Counted from the stretch's first letter, positions 7,944-17,438 are shown. The stretch is DNA of 64,000 bases from Verrucomicrobiota bacterium (GCA_025360015.1 JANYCZ010000042.1:1-64000); one strand, 5' to 3'. Translations and numbers: made by a program. The notes: a model not told the origin generated them from the letters alone.

Positions 7944-9725
7944 CTACTCCAACTGCAACTTGGCCAGGGAGCCGTACAAACTGCCGGGTTTCGCCACGAG
8001 TTCGTCGTGAGTGCCGCGTTCGAGAATGGCTCCGGCGGACATGACGAGAATCTGATCGCAGCGGCGGACGGTGCTGAGACGGTGGGCGATGATGATGCTG
8101 GTGCGGTTTTCCATCAGTTTGTCCAGAGCTTCCTGCACGAGGCGTTCGCTTTCGGCATCAAGGCTGCTGGTGGCTTCGTCGAGAATCAAGATGGCGGGAT
8201 CCGCCAGGATGGCGCGGGCGATGGCAATGCGCTGGCGCTGGCCGCCGGAGAGCTGGGTGCCGCGATCTCCCACGAGGGTCTGATACCCTTCAGTGAGGCC
8301 GGCGATGAAGTCGTGGGCGTTGGCTTTCTTGGCAGCGCTGATGATCTCCTCCTCGGTCGCCTCGGGCTTGCCGTAGGCGATGTTTTCTTTGATGCTGCCG
8401 CCAAAGAGAAGCACCTCCTGCGGCACCAGGGCGAGATTGCGGCGCAGCGTGGTGAGGGACAGGTCGCGGATGGGCTGACCGTCGATGCGGATCTCGCCGG
8501 TGGTCGGCTCGTAGAAACGGAAGAGCAGCGCGACGCTGGTGGATTTGCCGGAACCGCTGGGCCCCACGAGGGCGATGCGCTGGCCGGCCTTGGCCTGGAG
8601 ATTGAAGTCACGTAGCACCACAGCTTCCGGCCGGGTGGGATAGGCAAAGCTGACATCGCACATGTCGATCTCGCCTTTGAAGTGGAGCTTTGAGGCTCCG
8701 GCGGTGTCATCCGGCTCGATTTGATCCCGCAGGATTTCACGCACGCGCTCGGTGGCCCCGAGTGAGCGCTGGAGCTGGGTGATGAGCTCGGGAAACTGCA
8801 TGAAGGAGGCGGCGATCATACCACTAAGGCCGGCGAACTGCGTCAGCTCCTCCTTGCCGATGCCGCCGTTGTTCAGCATGCGCATGGCATACCATGTCAC
8901 AAGAATCAGCGCGATGCTGAAGGCGAGAATGATGAAGGCGATGAACGAGGCCCGTGGAATGGCCGCGCGCAGCACGGTGCGCAGGTATTCGCTGAGGTTC
9001 TTGTCATAGCGGGCCAGCTCGTAGGCTTCATTGCGGAAGGCTTTCACGCTGACGATGCTTTGCAGGCTTTCGTCCACCACGACCTGCGAGGCGGCGAGGT
9101 TGTCCTGCGCGCGCTTGGTCAGCTTGCGAATGCGCGCGCCGAAGATGGCGATCATCACGATGACCACGGGGATGGTTCCCACCATGAAAAGCGAGAGTTT
9201 CACCGACATGTTCAGGATGAGCACGAGACAGAGAGTCAGCATGACGGTGTGGCGAATGAGCATGGGGATGGTGACCACGAGTGTCTCACGCATGGCTTCG
9301 ACATCGTTGGCCAGACGCGAGGCCAGCTCTCCGACACGGCGCTGGTTCAGCGTGGCCATGGGCAGACGGATGATGCGGCTGAAGGTGTCAAGCCGCAGGG
9401 CGGCCAGAGCGCGCTCGGAAGCCTTGGCAAAAAGCATGATGCGAAAAAATGCAATCACCGCCTGCACTGAGACGATGCCCACGAGAAACCACGCGCTGTG
9501 ATTGAGCTCAGCCAGCCATTCCGGCCCATGAGCGCCGCCAATCCCCCGCCCCGCCACGGCGGCAAGTTCTTTGATGAAGACAATCGTCATGCCGCCAGTG
9601 ATCGCCAGGGCGATGAGCGCCGGGATGAAGACGTTGTAATGCGGACGGAGGTAGGTCAGGAAAAAGCTGGCGTCTTTCCACGCCGCACGGTCCCACAGTT
9701 TTTTGCTCGCTCGTTCTTCAGCCAT
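7944..9725 (-). CDS. ABC exporter, MsbA-like (fused permease and ATPase)
   Basis: The 593-residue product is a half-transporter that should work as a homodimer in the inner membrane. A six-helix membrane domain fills about residues 20-335. The nucleotide-binding domain follows with Walker A GPSGSGKST at 388-396, signature LSGGQ near 492, Walker B ILILDEATSSLD from about 512, and the H-loop His near 548. Family members flip lipid A, export drugs or export peptides; the substrate cannot be told from sequence. The gene lies 11 bases downstream of the SGNH-like gene at 9737 on the same strand, so the two probably form an operon and may share a cell-envelope task. Confidence 0.93.
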   Translation of the reverse strand: MAEERASKKLWDRAAWKDASFFLTYLRPHYNVFIPALIALAITGGMTIVFIKELAAVAGRGIGGAHGPEWLAELNHSAWFLVGIVSVQAVIAFFRIMLFAKASERALAALRLDTFSRIIRLPMATLNQRRVGELASRLANDVEAMRETLVVTIPMLIRHTVMLTLCLVLILNMSVKLSLFMVGTIPVVIVMIAIFGARIRKLTKRAQDNLAASQVVVDESLQSIVSVKAFRNEAYELARYDKNLSEYLRTVLRAAIPRASFIAFIILAFSIALILVTWYAMRMLNNGGIGKEELTQFAGLSGMIAASFMQFPELITQLQRSLGATERVREILRDQIEPDDTAGASKLHFKGEIDMCDVSFAYPTRPEAVVLRDFNLQAKAGQRIALVGPSGSGKSTSVALLFRFYEPTTGEIRIDGQPIRDLSLTTLRRNLALVPQEVLLFGGSIKENIAYGKPEATEEEIISAAKKANAHDFIAGLTEGYQTLVGDRGTQLSGGQRQRIAIARAILADPAILILDEATSSLDAESERLVQEALDKLMENRTSIIIAHRLSTVRRCDQILVMSAGAILERGTHDELVAKPGSLYGSLAKLQLE

Positions 9726-9736
9726 GTTTTGTTTCT

Positions 9737-11908
9737 CTACTCCACGCGCACGGTCCAGCGCAACGTGGGTTTGTCGGTCAGTTCCAGTACACTCAGGCTT
9801 TCCGCATCATCGCCCTGACGCCTGCTGCGGGTGAGGAAGTAATCACGCCCGCCGCCGGTGAAGCGGACGTTCAGGCCGAGCTGGCTGTTGCCATTGCCAA
9901 GAGCCCATTCGTGGCGGTAGAGGTAGCTCTTTGGCAGTGTGATCGTGAGCCTGCGGCCGCCTCCAGCAGAGCTGCTGAGCGCCGCATGGATTTCTTTTGG
10001 CTCAAACACGGCCGCATAGCCGCTGCCAAAGGCCCAGGGGGCGATGGGATCTACCAATGCCACACCATCCGCCGCCTTGCCGGTGATTCGGAGCGCTGCG
10101 GTGGCTCCCGGGGTCAAGCGTTCGCCATAACTGCGTGCGTCGAGATTTAGCAGCAGCTCGAACGCTTTGCCGGAAGAATCGTCGGCGAGACTGACCCCGG
10201 TGAGATCGAGCGTGAGGAAGAGCTTCATGCTGTCCGCATCCGCCCGCAGGGTCACGGCGCTGTCCTGACCGTCCGCTGCGCTCAGGGTCACGGCTTCCTT
10301 GAGTCCCATGTTGCGGGTGATTTCGATGTTGCGATCAAACGTCTGCTTCACGCCGCCGGAGCTTAGGGCGAGCTTCAGCGGCAGCACCTGGCGCAAGGGC
10401 TTGCCTTCCGTGGGCAGTGGCAGCGCCAGCTTGAGCACTTCCGAACCGCTGGCATCCAGCGCGATCTTGCCTTCCTGCGGTTTCCCTGCCCAGCTGGCCT
10501 CCCATGCGGCGGAGAGACTGGCACCGGTGCTGTTTTCGACTTCGAGTTCAGGCGAAAACTCCGTTTCTTGATTGAACGCCGCGCGTGCGTTCCAGGTGAT
10601 GCTGAAAGGCTGCAACGGCACCGTGATGCCCTCGATGCGCGACTGCTTGCCGGAGATGACGAGCACAGGCAGGCGCATTTCGCCATCGGTCAGAGGGAGA
10701 GCGCGAGTGTCTGTGATACTGTAGTCCACCTTGATAATCTGTCTGGCACCAGGGGCCAGATTGATTTCCGGATTGGTATCCTGGGGTTTTAATCCAGCAG
10801 GCACCAGCGGCAGCACGGTCACAGCCAGGGGCTCGCGGCGTGTATTGGCGAGGTCAAACTCCAAGGTCAGCCGTCCCTCGCCTGCCAGCGTCGCTTTGGC
10901 GGCGCTGAGCTGCCAAGGGACAGCGGGTGCGCCCTGCATCACATCTTGAAACAAGATGCGGCCCATCTCGGCATGCATGCCCGTCGTGGGGGTGGTCACG
11001 CCAGCGGCAGGAAGAAGATTCAAGAGGCTTTGATACTCCTGCACCAGTGCAGGGAAGATCTGATCCGCCCCTTTGGCCCCGTCAGGAATTTCAATCAGCC
11101 GCGAGAGATCCCCGAGATCCGAGAAGAGGACATTTGCCTTGGCGCAGGCCTCACGCAGCACACTCGCGGGGCCGCGTGTCAGAGCGAGGCTGGCTTCCTC
11201 CGGGTCGGTCACCTGCGGGATCGGGCCCGCTACAATGACTTCGAGACGTTTGCCACGCGCGGTGTCCAGCAGGCTGCGAAACGCCGCCACCACATCGGCC
11301 GAAGACACGCCCGCCAGGCCATCTTCCAGGCCCTGTGCCAGCAGGACCACATCCGGCTGGCCCTGAAAGCCCACCGTGGCCAGCGCTGAAGCCGCAGACG
11401 TGATGCTGGATGTGCGCACCGGCTGGATCAAAATTTCCGGCCCCATGACCATGGAGTCCTTGCTGCGCAATTTCCCGCCGGGGCGTATGACACGCACACC
11501 ACCTGTATAGTAGAACTGCGCCGCCAGCTTGCTGGCAAACACCCCGGCAAAGCTTTTCAGCACGGGGTCCGTGCCTGCCGGGGGCTGCACGCCATCAAGG
11601 ATGGCATCTCCAATCACCACGATCTCCACGCGTTCGCGGCGGGTGAGCTTGAGCAGTGTCTGCGGGAGAAATTTCCGCCAGCGATCCCGCTGCACGGGTG
11701 AGAGATCGAAATAGGTCTGCGGCTGGATGGCTGGGGTGGGCAGTTTTGCCTCGACGGCGAGCGCGGCCGCCTGCAGTGCAGGCAGATCGGGCACAGCCGC
11801 CGCAGCAGGCGCGGGTGCCGTGGCTGCCGGAGCCTGAGCCCGGAGAGCGGTCACGCCAAACAACGCCAGTACAGCGAGGATGGAGAATGTCTTGCGGTTG
11901 GAAAACAT
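9737..11908 (-). CDS. Secreted SGNH/GDSL-like protein with altered catalytic block
   Basis: The product has 723 residues with a signal peptide (about 1-24, cleavage near ALRAQA) and an Ala/Pro-rich linker. Residues 95-320 resemble an SGNH hydrolase: the block I motif appears as GDAILDG at 100-106, where the nucleophile Ser of GDS is replaced by Ala. A DxxH near the end of that domain is not obvious. The remaining 400 residues look beta-rich (Ig-like or carbohydrate-binding), ending in a domain resembling family 9 carbohydrate-binding modules. Without the serine, hydrolysis is unlikely, and binding is more plausible. The MsbA-like gene follows after 11 bases. Confidence 0.65.
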   Translation of the reverse strand: MFSNRKTFSILAVLALFGVTALRAQAPAATAPAPAAAAVPDLPALQAAALAVEAKLPTPAIQPQTYFDLSPVQRDRWRKFLPQTLLKLTRRERVEIVVIGDAILDGVQPPAGTDPVLKSFAGVFASKLAAQFYYTGGVRVIRPGGKLRSKDSMVMGPEILIQPVRTSSITSAASALATVGFQGQPDVVLLAQGLEDGLAGVSSADVVAAFRSLLDTARGKRLEVIVAGPIPQVTDPEEASLALTRGPASVLREACAKANVLFSDLGDLSRLIEIPDGAKGADQIFPALVQEYQSLLNLLPAAGVTTPTTGMHAEMGRILFQDVMQGAPAVPWQLSAAKATLAGEGRLTLEFDLANTRREPLAVTVLPLVPAGLKPQDTNPEINLAPGARQIIKVDYSITDTRALPLTDGEMRLPVLVISGKQSRIEGITVPLQPFSITWNARAAFNQETEFSPELEVENSTGASLSAAWEASWAGKPQEGKIALDASGSEVLKLALPLPTEGKPLRQVLPLKLALSSGGVKQTFDRNIEITRNMGLKEAVTLSAADGQDSAVTLRADADSMKLFLTLDLTGVSLADDSSGKAFELLLNLDARSYGERLTPGATAALRITGKAADGVALVDPIAPWAFGSGYAAVFEPKEIHAALSSSAGGGRRLTITLPKSYLYRHEWALGNGNSQLGLNVRFTGGGRDYFLTRSRRQGDDAESLSVLELTDKPTLRWTVRVE

Positions 11909-12055
11909 GCAGGTGCTATCTCAGCGAGACAGACGGTGCCTGCAACCGGGGAGTGGTGGGTTGAATGATCTGCCTGCGCGCATGGGCTGGCGCAGCAGGC
12001 AGCCATTCAGCCTCTGATTTCCCGCCGTTGGGGGGCGGGCTTCAGCAGGGACCGG

Positions 12056-12574
12056 TTACTTCTCGAAGCCTTTCAGCGACTTCATGAAGGCCTCAAATTT
12101 GTCGTTCTGCTCTTTTGGCAGCGTGGATGGATTTTCCAGGATGAAGTTCGCAATGATGGAGCGGTCCTTGTCGGTCTTGTCGGCCTTGAATAGCACCATG
12201 ATGATGACGACCGGGCTGTCCTCAACGGTGCCGGTGTAGGTGGAGGTGAAGCCAGTGAGGCCGTCAGAGGTGTGCTCTTTTGGTGCTTCCACTTCCTTGG
12301 CGTCCTTGAATTCCTTGACCATGGCCGGGAGCATGATTTTAAACGTCTCCATGGTGGCCGCAGCATCGGTGTCGCCAAAATTCACTGAAATGCGCTCGTC
12401 GTCGGAATTAATGGAGACGCTGCCATCCGCAGGGTCCACCTCGGTGGTCCATTTTTCTGGCACCACGTATTGGAGGACGGGGGCTTTGGCAGGAAAGGTT
12501 TTTACATCGGCCGCAGAAGCCGGGAGAAGGGAGAGTGTGAGAAGTCCGGCAACCAGGCAGAGTGTGTGTTTCAT
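12056..12574 (-). CDS. Secreted protein of unknown function, PsbP/DUF1795-like
   Basis: The 172-residue product has a clear signal peptide (MKHTLCLVAGLLTLSLLPASA, cleavage before ADVKTF). The mature part begins with a segment of the type VPEKWTTEVDPADGSVSINS and has alternating strands and helices. This recalls the PsbP/DUF1795 fold seen in many small bacterial exported proteins, but the match is by eye only. The gene stands alone between the SGNH-like gene and a divergent alcohol dehydrogenase. No role can be assigned. Confidence 0.7.
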   Translation of the reverse strand: MKHTLCLVAGLLTLSLLPASAADVKTFPAKAPVLQYVVPEKWTTEVDPADGSVSINSDDERISVNFGDTDAAATMETFKIMLPAMVKEFKDAKEVEAPKEHTSDGLTGFTSTYTGTVEDSPVVIIMVLFKADKTDKDRSIIANFILENPSTLPKEQNDKFEAFMKSLKGFEK

Positions 12575-12725
12575 AGGGTGTTATTGACTGAGTTCAACCC
12601 ACCTCGAAGCGGCAGGCATGTCTGACAATTTCGAGCGGGGCAAAGCCAAATCAAGCTGTTCCGCCTGACTTCAACTCCAACAACGTATCGCTTGCCCGCG
12701 ACCTTGAATGCTCTCACATCCCACC

Positions 12726-13841
12726 ATGTTCACCCTCGCCCCTGCCGCCGTTTTGTATGAAGCCAAGCACCCCCTGCGCATCGAGGAGGTGCGAGTGCTA
12801 CCACCGCAAGCGGGTGAGGTGACGGTGCGAATGAAGGCTGCAGGCGTGTGCCACAGCGACCTGCATGTGATGAAGGGAGACCTGTCCATGCCCATGCCGA
12901 TCATTCTCGGCCATGAGGGCAGCGGTGTGATCGAAGCCGTGGGCGAAGGCGTCACTGCGGTGGAAGTCGGCGATCATGTGATCCTGGTGTGGCGCGGCTC
13001 CTGCGGAAAATGCGAGTACTGCAGCAGTGGCCGCCCGGCGCTGTGTGACATGGGCACGGCAATGCGCTTCACCGGCCTGATGCCGGATGGCACGACACGC
13101 TTTCAGAACTCCGCAGGCGAGAGCATCCGGCATTACGCCGGGGTTTCAGCCTTCTCCTCGCTGGCGACGATGCCGCAGGCCTCGGTGGTGAAAATCCCGA
13201 AAGAGTTTTCGTTTGAAAAAGCGGCACTCATCGGCTGCGGCGTCATCACCGGCATAGGCGCGGTGGAGCGTGCGGCCAAAGTGAAACCCAATAGCACCGT
13301 GGCGGTGATCGGCTGCGGCGGCATCGGTTTGAACATCGTGCAGGGCGCACGCATGGCCGGGGCACGGCAGATCATCGCCGTGGACAAATTCAGCCGGAAG
13401 GAAGGCGACGCGCGGCAGTTTGGCGCAACTGATTACGTGGACATCAACGCAGGCGATCCGGTGCAGGCGATCAAAGACCTCACCGATGGCAAGGGCGTGG
13501 ACTATGCGTTCGAGGCCTTCGGTTCCGGCAAAACGGCGGAGCAGGCGTTTGATGCGACGAAGAAAGGCGGCATGTGTGTGATGGTGGGCATCACCAGCGC
13601 GGCGGATCGGGCGTCCATCAATGTGAACCAGCTCGTGTATGCGGAGAAGACACTGCGCGGCAGCCTCTATGGCAGCACGCAGCCGCGCACGGATTTGCTG
13701 CTGCTGATTGGCATGCATCAGACTGGCAGGTTGATGCTGGATGAACTGGTGACGAAACGCTACCCACTGGAAGGCATCAATGAAGCGTATGATGCGCTGC
13801 AAAGGGGTGAGGTGGCGCGGAGTTTGATTGTGTTTGAGTGA
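12726..13841 (+). CDS. Zinc-dependent alcohol dehydrogenase (MDR family, class III-like)
   Basis: The 371-residue cytosolic enzyme belongs to the medium-chain dehydrogenases that oxidise alcohols or thiol-hydroxymethyl adducts with NAD(P). Catalytic zinc ligands are Cys42 (GVCHSD) and His63-Glu64 (GHEGSG); a third Cys is in IGCGVITG. The structural-zinc lobe is intact: Cys93, 96, 99 and 107. The Rossmann motif VIGCGGIGLN follows near 200. I chose the ATG at 12726 over the in-frame ATG six codons upstream because MFTLAPAAVLYEAKHPL fits the family N-terminus. The substrate is unknown. It is convergent with the gene ending at 13851. Confidence 0.92.
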   Translation: MFTLAPAAVLYEAKHPLRIEEVRVLPPQAGEVTVRMKAAGVCHSDLHVMKGDLSMPMPIILGHEGSGVIEAVGEGVTAVEVGDHVILVWRGSCGKCEYCSSGRPALCDMGTAMRFTGLMPDGTTRFQNSAGESIRHYAGVSAFSSLATMPQASVVKIPKEFSFEKAALIGCGVITGIGAVERAAKVKPNSTVAVIGCGGIGLNIVQGARMAGARQIIAVDKFSRKEGDARQFGATDYVDINAGDPVQAIKDLTDGKGVDYAFEAFGSGKTAEQAFDATKKGGMCVMVGITSAADRASINVNQLVYAEKTLRGSLYGSTQPRTDLLLLIGMHQTGRLMLDELVTKRYPLEGINEAYDALQRGEVARSLIVFE

Positions 13842-13850
13842 GGTGCTCCG

Positions 13851-15359
13851 CTATCCAATCGCCCGCTTCAGTGCATTCTGCGTGATCTGCTGCACCCGTG
13901 CATCCGGCCCGTGCGGGCGTGAGTAGTGGCTCCAGGGGATCATGTGGCCTGGGGGGCTGCTGAGTCCCTGGCTCCAGTAGATGGTTGTGGCATTGAAGAC
14001 GATGTTCTTCTTGGGGCCTTCGTAAACGGTGGCGGCGTATTTGCCGAGGCGGGTGCCGCTGACCCAGACGTTGCCTGCGGCGACGACATCAAGTCCCGCG
14101 CGGGCAGTGTCGGGTTCGCCGTGGAATTCCCATCCAACAAGGCCGGGGATGCTGTCGCCCTGCTTCATTCCTGTGCCTGTGAAGAGCCAGTGATCGGGCT
14201 TCGCACAAGTCCAGTCGCCGCCGCCATTGAAGGGAACGACTGTGCGCGCACCGATGATGTCGCGCTCGTCAGGACCGGGGTTGTCAAAGGGGCCGAGGAC
14301 TTTGGAATAGGCCTCCTTCTCTTCCTCGCGGAATTCGCCGTAGCAGGTTTCGCGGGTGAGGCGGCGATTGCCGGCGCCTTGCGCGTTTGGGGTGAAGGGG
14401 GTGACCATGTAAACATCGTTCGCGGAGAGCCAGAGCACGCTGAGGCCGTCGGCAATGGCCTGTTTGACATTGGCGTATTGGCGCAAGTCCCAGTACTCGT
14501 CGTGACCGATGCTGATCATGGTTTTGACGCGAGCGAGATTGGCAGGGTCGAGGTTGTCCACGTTCGAGCAGTAGGTGACGTCGTAGCCTTCTTTTTCCAG
14601 CCAGTAGCAGAGAGGATATTCCCAGAGGAGGAACTCACCGCTGCCCATGCTGAGCGGGTTGTCGAGGATCTGCACATACTTGCCATAGGGGCGGTCGAAG
14701 CTCACGCTGACGCCGGGTGCATGCGCGGCGCGTGGATCGGTGTAGAGCGACTCATTGACTGGCCAGCGATTGTAAGCCTGCCAGGTGTTGTCGCTGCACT
14801 GAAAGAGGATGTCGGCCGGGCGATCGTCGGTGACGATGAAGACAATGTAGCTCTGCCAGTAGGGCTGGTCAGCGGCTTCTGAAATCGTGGAAAGTCTGCC
14901 GAGATACACGCCGCTGGGCCAGTCGGCGGGAATGGTGAGGGTAGTGGTGGCTTCCCACTGGCACTCGCGCAGTCGCTTGTCGCCCATCTCGGGCACAGGC
15001 TGCTCCTTGCCTTCGAAGGGGCCGAGGGTGGTCATCAGTCGCGAGCCTGCGCCGTTGTAGTAGCCCATGCGGAAGAGGTCGATGGTGAACTTCGCCACCG
15101 GCCGGGTGCTGACGAAGATGTCGAGTTTTTCGCCAGCTTTGACTGACTGCCGCGAGCAGTAGCCTTCGATGAGCGAGGTACGGAAGGATTTGGCATCGTC
15201 CGGCTTCATGCGCGTGAGCTGGAAACTCGCGCCGGGTTTGGCGTTTTCGGTTTTGATGAAGTCGGGCTGACGTTTCGCTGCGGGTGCGGCCAGCAGCGCA
15301 GGGGCTCCTGTCATTGCAGCGGCGGCACTGGTGGTCTTGATGAAGTCTCGGCGGTCCAT
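13851..15359 (-). CDS. Tat-exported N,N-dimethylformamidase beta-subunit-like protein
   Basis: The 502-residue product starts with a twin-arginine signal (MDRRDFIKTTSAAAAMTGAPALLAAP), so it should be exported folded. The rest resembles the C-terminal domain of the N,N-dimethylformamidase large subunit. Visible hallmarks are the SVSFDRPYG segment, the YDVTYCSNVDNLD block, the ISIGHDEYWD motif and a closing NIVFNATTIYWSQGL. DMFase large subunits are about 760 residues and cytosolic; this one lacks the N-terminal part and is exported, so a different amide or glycan-related substrate is likely. The iron ligands of true DMFase were not traced. It is divergent from the caspase-like gene. Confidence 0.75.
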   Translation of the reverse strand: MDRRDFIKTTSAAAAMTGAPALLAAPAAKRQPDFIKTENAKPGASFQLTRMKPDDAKSFRTSLIEGYCSRQSVKAGEKLDIFVSTRPVAKFTIDLFRMGYYNGAGSRLMTTLGPFEGKEQPVPEMGDKRLRECQWEATTTLTIPADWPSGVYLGRLSTISEAADQPYWQSYIVFIVTDDRPADILFQCSDNTWQAYNRWPVNESLYTDPRAAHAPGVSVSFDRPYGKYVQILDNPLSMGSGEFLLWEYPLCYWLEKEGYDVTYCSNVDNLDPANLARVKTMISIGHDEYWDLRQYANVKQAIADGLSVLWLSANDVYMVTPFTPNAQGAGNRRLTRETCYGEFREEEKEAYSKVLGPFDNPGPDERDIIGARTVVPFNGGGDWTCAKPDHWLFTGTGMKQGDSIPGLVGWEFHGEPDTARAGLDVVAAGNVWVSGTRLGKYAATVYEGPKKNIVFNATTIYWSQGLSSPPGHMIPWSHYSRPHGPDARVQQITQNALKRAIG

Positions 15360-15486
15360 GGTGGAGGCATACGGATGCTAGTGGCCATGTTTAGCGCCGC
15401 CTTGCAAGAGAGCCACCGTGACTGTGGCAGCTCATTTAATGAAGGTGCGACTGGAGCCAGCGCTGTGTGTGTGTCATCTCTGCTGC

Positions 15487-16617
15487 ATGAAAGCCCAGTT
15501 CCTCATGATTCTTGGATGTCTCGCGTGCGGGCTTCTAAATGCAGCCGCCAAAGAGCCGCGCGCAGCCCGATGGATCCCTGAGAACACGCGGCTGGTGGTG
15601 TTCAGCATGGCGATGTTTCAGGGCGAAACACCCGAGACCAGCTCCTTTACCACGTGGGACCGTCTGGATGATCCGCTGGTGAAACTGCTGATCAAGCGCG
15701 GGGTGCGGGAGGATCAGATCCTCTACCTCAAGGATGGCGAGGCCACGAAGGAAACGATCACGGAATCCTTCCCGCTGTTTCTGGATGAAAGCACCGAGGA
15801 AGAGACTCTCATCTGCTACTTCAGCAGCCACGGCGGCTACGACCCCGAGACGGGAAAACACACGTTTTACACCTTCAATGGTTCGATGCCCATCGACTGG
15901 CTGATGAACAAGATCGAGAGCAAGTTTCATGGATCGCAGGCCATTCTGTTCTCCGACTGCTGCTACTCGGGCGGGTTCGTCGATATGATCGAAGCGCGCA
16001 CGAAGTCGCATATCTCCTTTGGGGCGCTGAGCACCACGGGCTCCTGCAATCTTGCCTACAGCGGGTGGCGCTTCAATGATCTGCTGATCCGCGCCTGGTC
16101 AGGGGATGTGGCGATGGATGCCGATGCCTCCAACAGCGTGAGCTTTTCCGAGCTGTGTGTCTTTGCCGAACGCTATATGGCTTTTGTCGCGGAGGGAAAG
16201 CCGCTCCATGCCACCACGGGTTCGTTTGATGACGAACTGGTTCTCGCCAAGACGGACCGCCCGGCCAAAGAGGGCATAGGCAACCTGGTGGAAGCCAGGA
16301 ACGGCGAGGAGTGGGACAAAGCCGAGGTGGTGGATGTGGCCATGGACGAAAACGACGAGCCGACCAAGATGCGTGTGCACTTCACCGATAAAAGCCTCTA
16401 CACCAAACGAGCCTGGGTTCCCGCCGCCAAGGTGCGTGACTATGAATACCCGACCTACAAGGTGGGGGCGAAGGTGCAGATCCAAAATGCCAGCAAGGAG
16501 TGGCTGCCCGGCAGGGTGATTGATGCCTTTGAAAACATGCATGAGTGCAGCTACGACGGCAAATCTGAGCTCTACAACGAGTGGATGTCTCCTGCGCGGA
16601 TCCGCAAGCGCAAGTAG
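15487..16617 (+). CDS. Secreted caspase-like protease (peptidase C14) with Tudor/Agenet-like C-terminus
   Basis: The 376-residue product begins with a signal peptide (MKAQFLMILGCLACGLLNAA). Residues 30-255 form a caspase-like p20 region. The catalytic pair is visible: His115 in CYFSSHGGYD and Cys159 in SDCCYSGG, which aligns with the DSCHSG of metacaspases. The C-terminal 110 residues hold two small beta modules of Tudor/Agenet type (VEARNGEEWDKAEVVDV and VGAKVQIQNASKEWLPGRV). A frame-internal start further upstream exists at 15418, but the ATG at 15487 gives the signal peptide. The substrate and the ligand of the C-terminal modules are unknown. It lies ahead of a GIY-YIG gene. Confidence 0.82.
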   Translation: MKAQFLMILGCLACGLLNAAAKEPRAARWIPENTRLVVFSMAMFQGETPETSSFTTWDRLDDPLVKLLIKRGVREDQILYLKDGEATKETITESFPLFLDESTEEETLICYFSSHGGYDPETGKHTFYTFNGSMPIDWLMNKIESKFHGSQAILFSDCCYSGGFVDMIEARTKSHISFGALSTTGSCNLAYSGWRFNDLLIRAWSGDVAMDADASNSVSFSELCVFAERYMAFVAEGKPLHATTGSFDDELVLAKTDRPAKEGIGNLVEARNGEEWDKAEVVDVAMDENDEPTKMRVHFTDKSLYTKRAWVPAAKVRDYEYPTYKVGAKVQIQNASKEWLPGRVIDAFENMHECSYDGKSELYNEWMSPARIRKRK

Positions 16618-16695
16618 CCAGCGCGCCAGGTGAAGGAACTCACGCTCACGGCGAAGCCTGCTCGCCAGTGCAGCCATCTCAGGTTAGAATACGCC

Positions 16696-16989
16696 GTGCC
16701 GACGAAGAAGAAGAAAAAGCCTGCTGCCAAAGCCAAACCGGTCAAAAAAAGGTGGCACCTGTATGTCCTGCTTTGCAAAGACGGCACGCTCTACTGCGGC
16801 ATCACCAATGACCTCACGCGGCGCATTGCCCAGCACAATGCGGGCAAAGGGGCGCGCTACACGCGTGGGCGCGGGCCTTTGACGCTGCTGCGCTCCTGGC
16901 CGCAGAAGAGCCAATCGACCGCCCTAAGAGCGGAAATTTCTTTCAAAAAACTGAGCCGATCTGCCAAAGATGCGCATCTGGCTGCCTAA
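16696..16989 (+). CDS. GIY-YIG nuclease domain protein (UPF0213/YhbQ-like)
   Basis: The 97-residue product from the GTG at 16696 has a basic leader (PTKKKKKPAAKAKPVKKR) followed by a compact GIY-YIG fold: WHLYVLLCKDGTLYCGITND gives the first Tyr and the G-I-T variant, NDLTRRIAQHNAGKGARYTRGR supplies the conserved Arg and His, and RAEISFKKLSR holds the catalytic Glu. UPF0213 proteins are usually 80-100 residues, which fits. A second GTG at 16630 would add 22 non-conserved residues and has no clear ribosome site. Family members have been linked to DNA repair or nuclease activity; the role here is not established. Confidence 0.85.
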   Translation: MPTKKKKKPAAKAKPVKKRWHLYVLLCKDGTLYCGITNDLTRRIAQHNAGKGARYTRGRGPLTLLRSWPQKSQSTALRAEISFKKLSRSAKDAHLAA

Positions 16990-17067
16990 GGGGGCATTAC
17001 GAGGCAGAAAAGTGACATTTGCGAAGGGTTTCTGAGACAGAACGTCATTCTTGTGGTACAGGGATAG

Positions 17068-17415
17068 ATGGTCACCACAAAAGTTGTCACGAAAAAAGCG
17101 CCTTTCTCCCGCCGGGTAGTTGATCACGTCACCGATGAACTGGTGAACGTCCTTTCTACTGGTGAAACCTTCGAGTTTAAAGCCCTCTTTTCCAAAGTCT
17201 TTGAAGGGTTGAAGCTGAAGAATGCGGTCAGCGGTGGCGAAGAAATGCTGCGCCTCCGTTCGTACGAGAAGATTCTCAAGCTGACCAACTGCGGTCTGGT
17301 GAAGAAAGTCGGCAAGACCTATCGCGCCCTTGAAGGCATCGAATCCGCCTCCAGCGCTCATCGCCTGGCACGCCTGGATTCAGCGATCCTTGCAGCAGCG
17401 CAGGCCAAGGCCTGA
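17068..17415 (+). CDS. Small basic protein of unknown function
   Basis: The 115-residue product is lysine-rich at its start (MVTTKVVTKKAPFSRRVVDHVTDELV) and mostly helical after that, with no signal peptide or membrane segment. I do not recognise the family. The block LRLRSYEKILKLTNCGLVKKVGKTYRALEG looks like a winged-helix-type nucleic-acid binding core, but this is a guess. A strong hairpin follows at 17439, which supports a real transcription unit ending there. The ATG at 17068 is the only sensible start. Confidence 0.65.
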   Translation: MVTTKVVTKKAPFSRRVVDHVTDELVNVLSTGETFEFKALFSKVFEGLKLKNAVSGGEEMLRLRSYEKILKLTNCGLVKKVGKTYRALEGIESASSAHRLARLDSAILAAAQAKA

Positions 17416-17438
17416 GTTATTGCTCCTATTGTTTAGCG

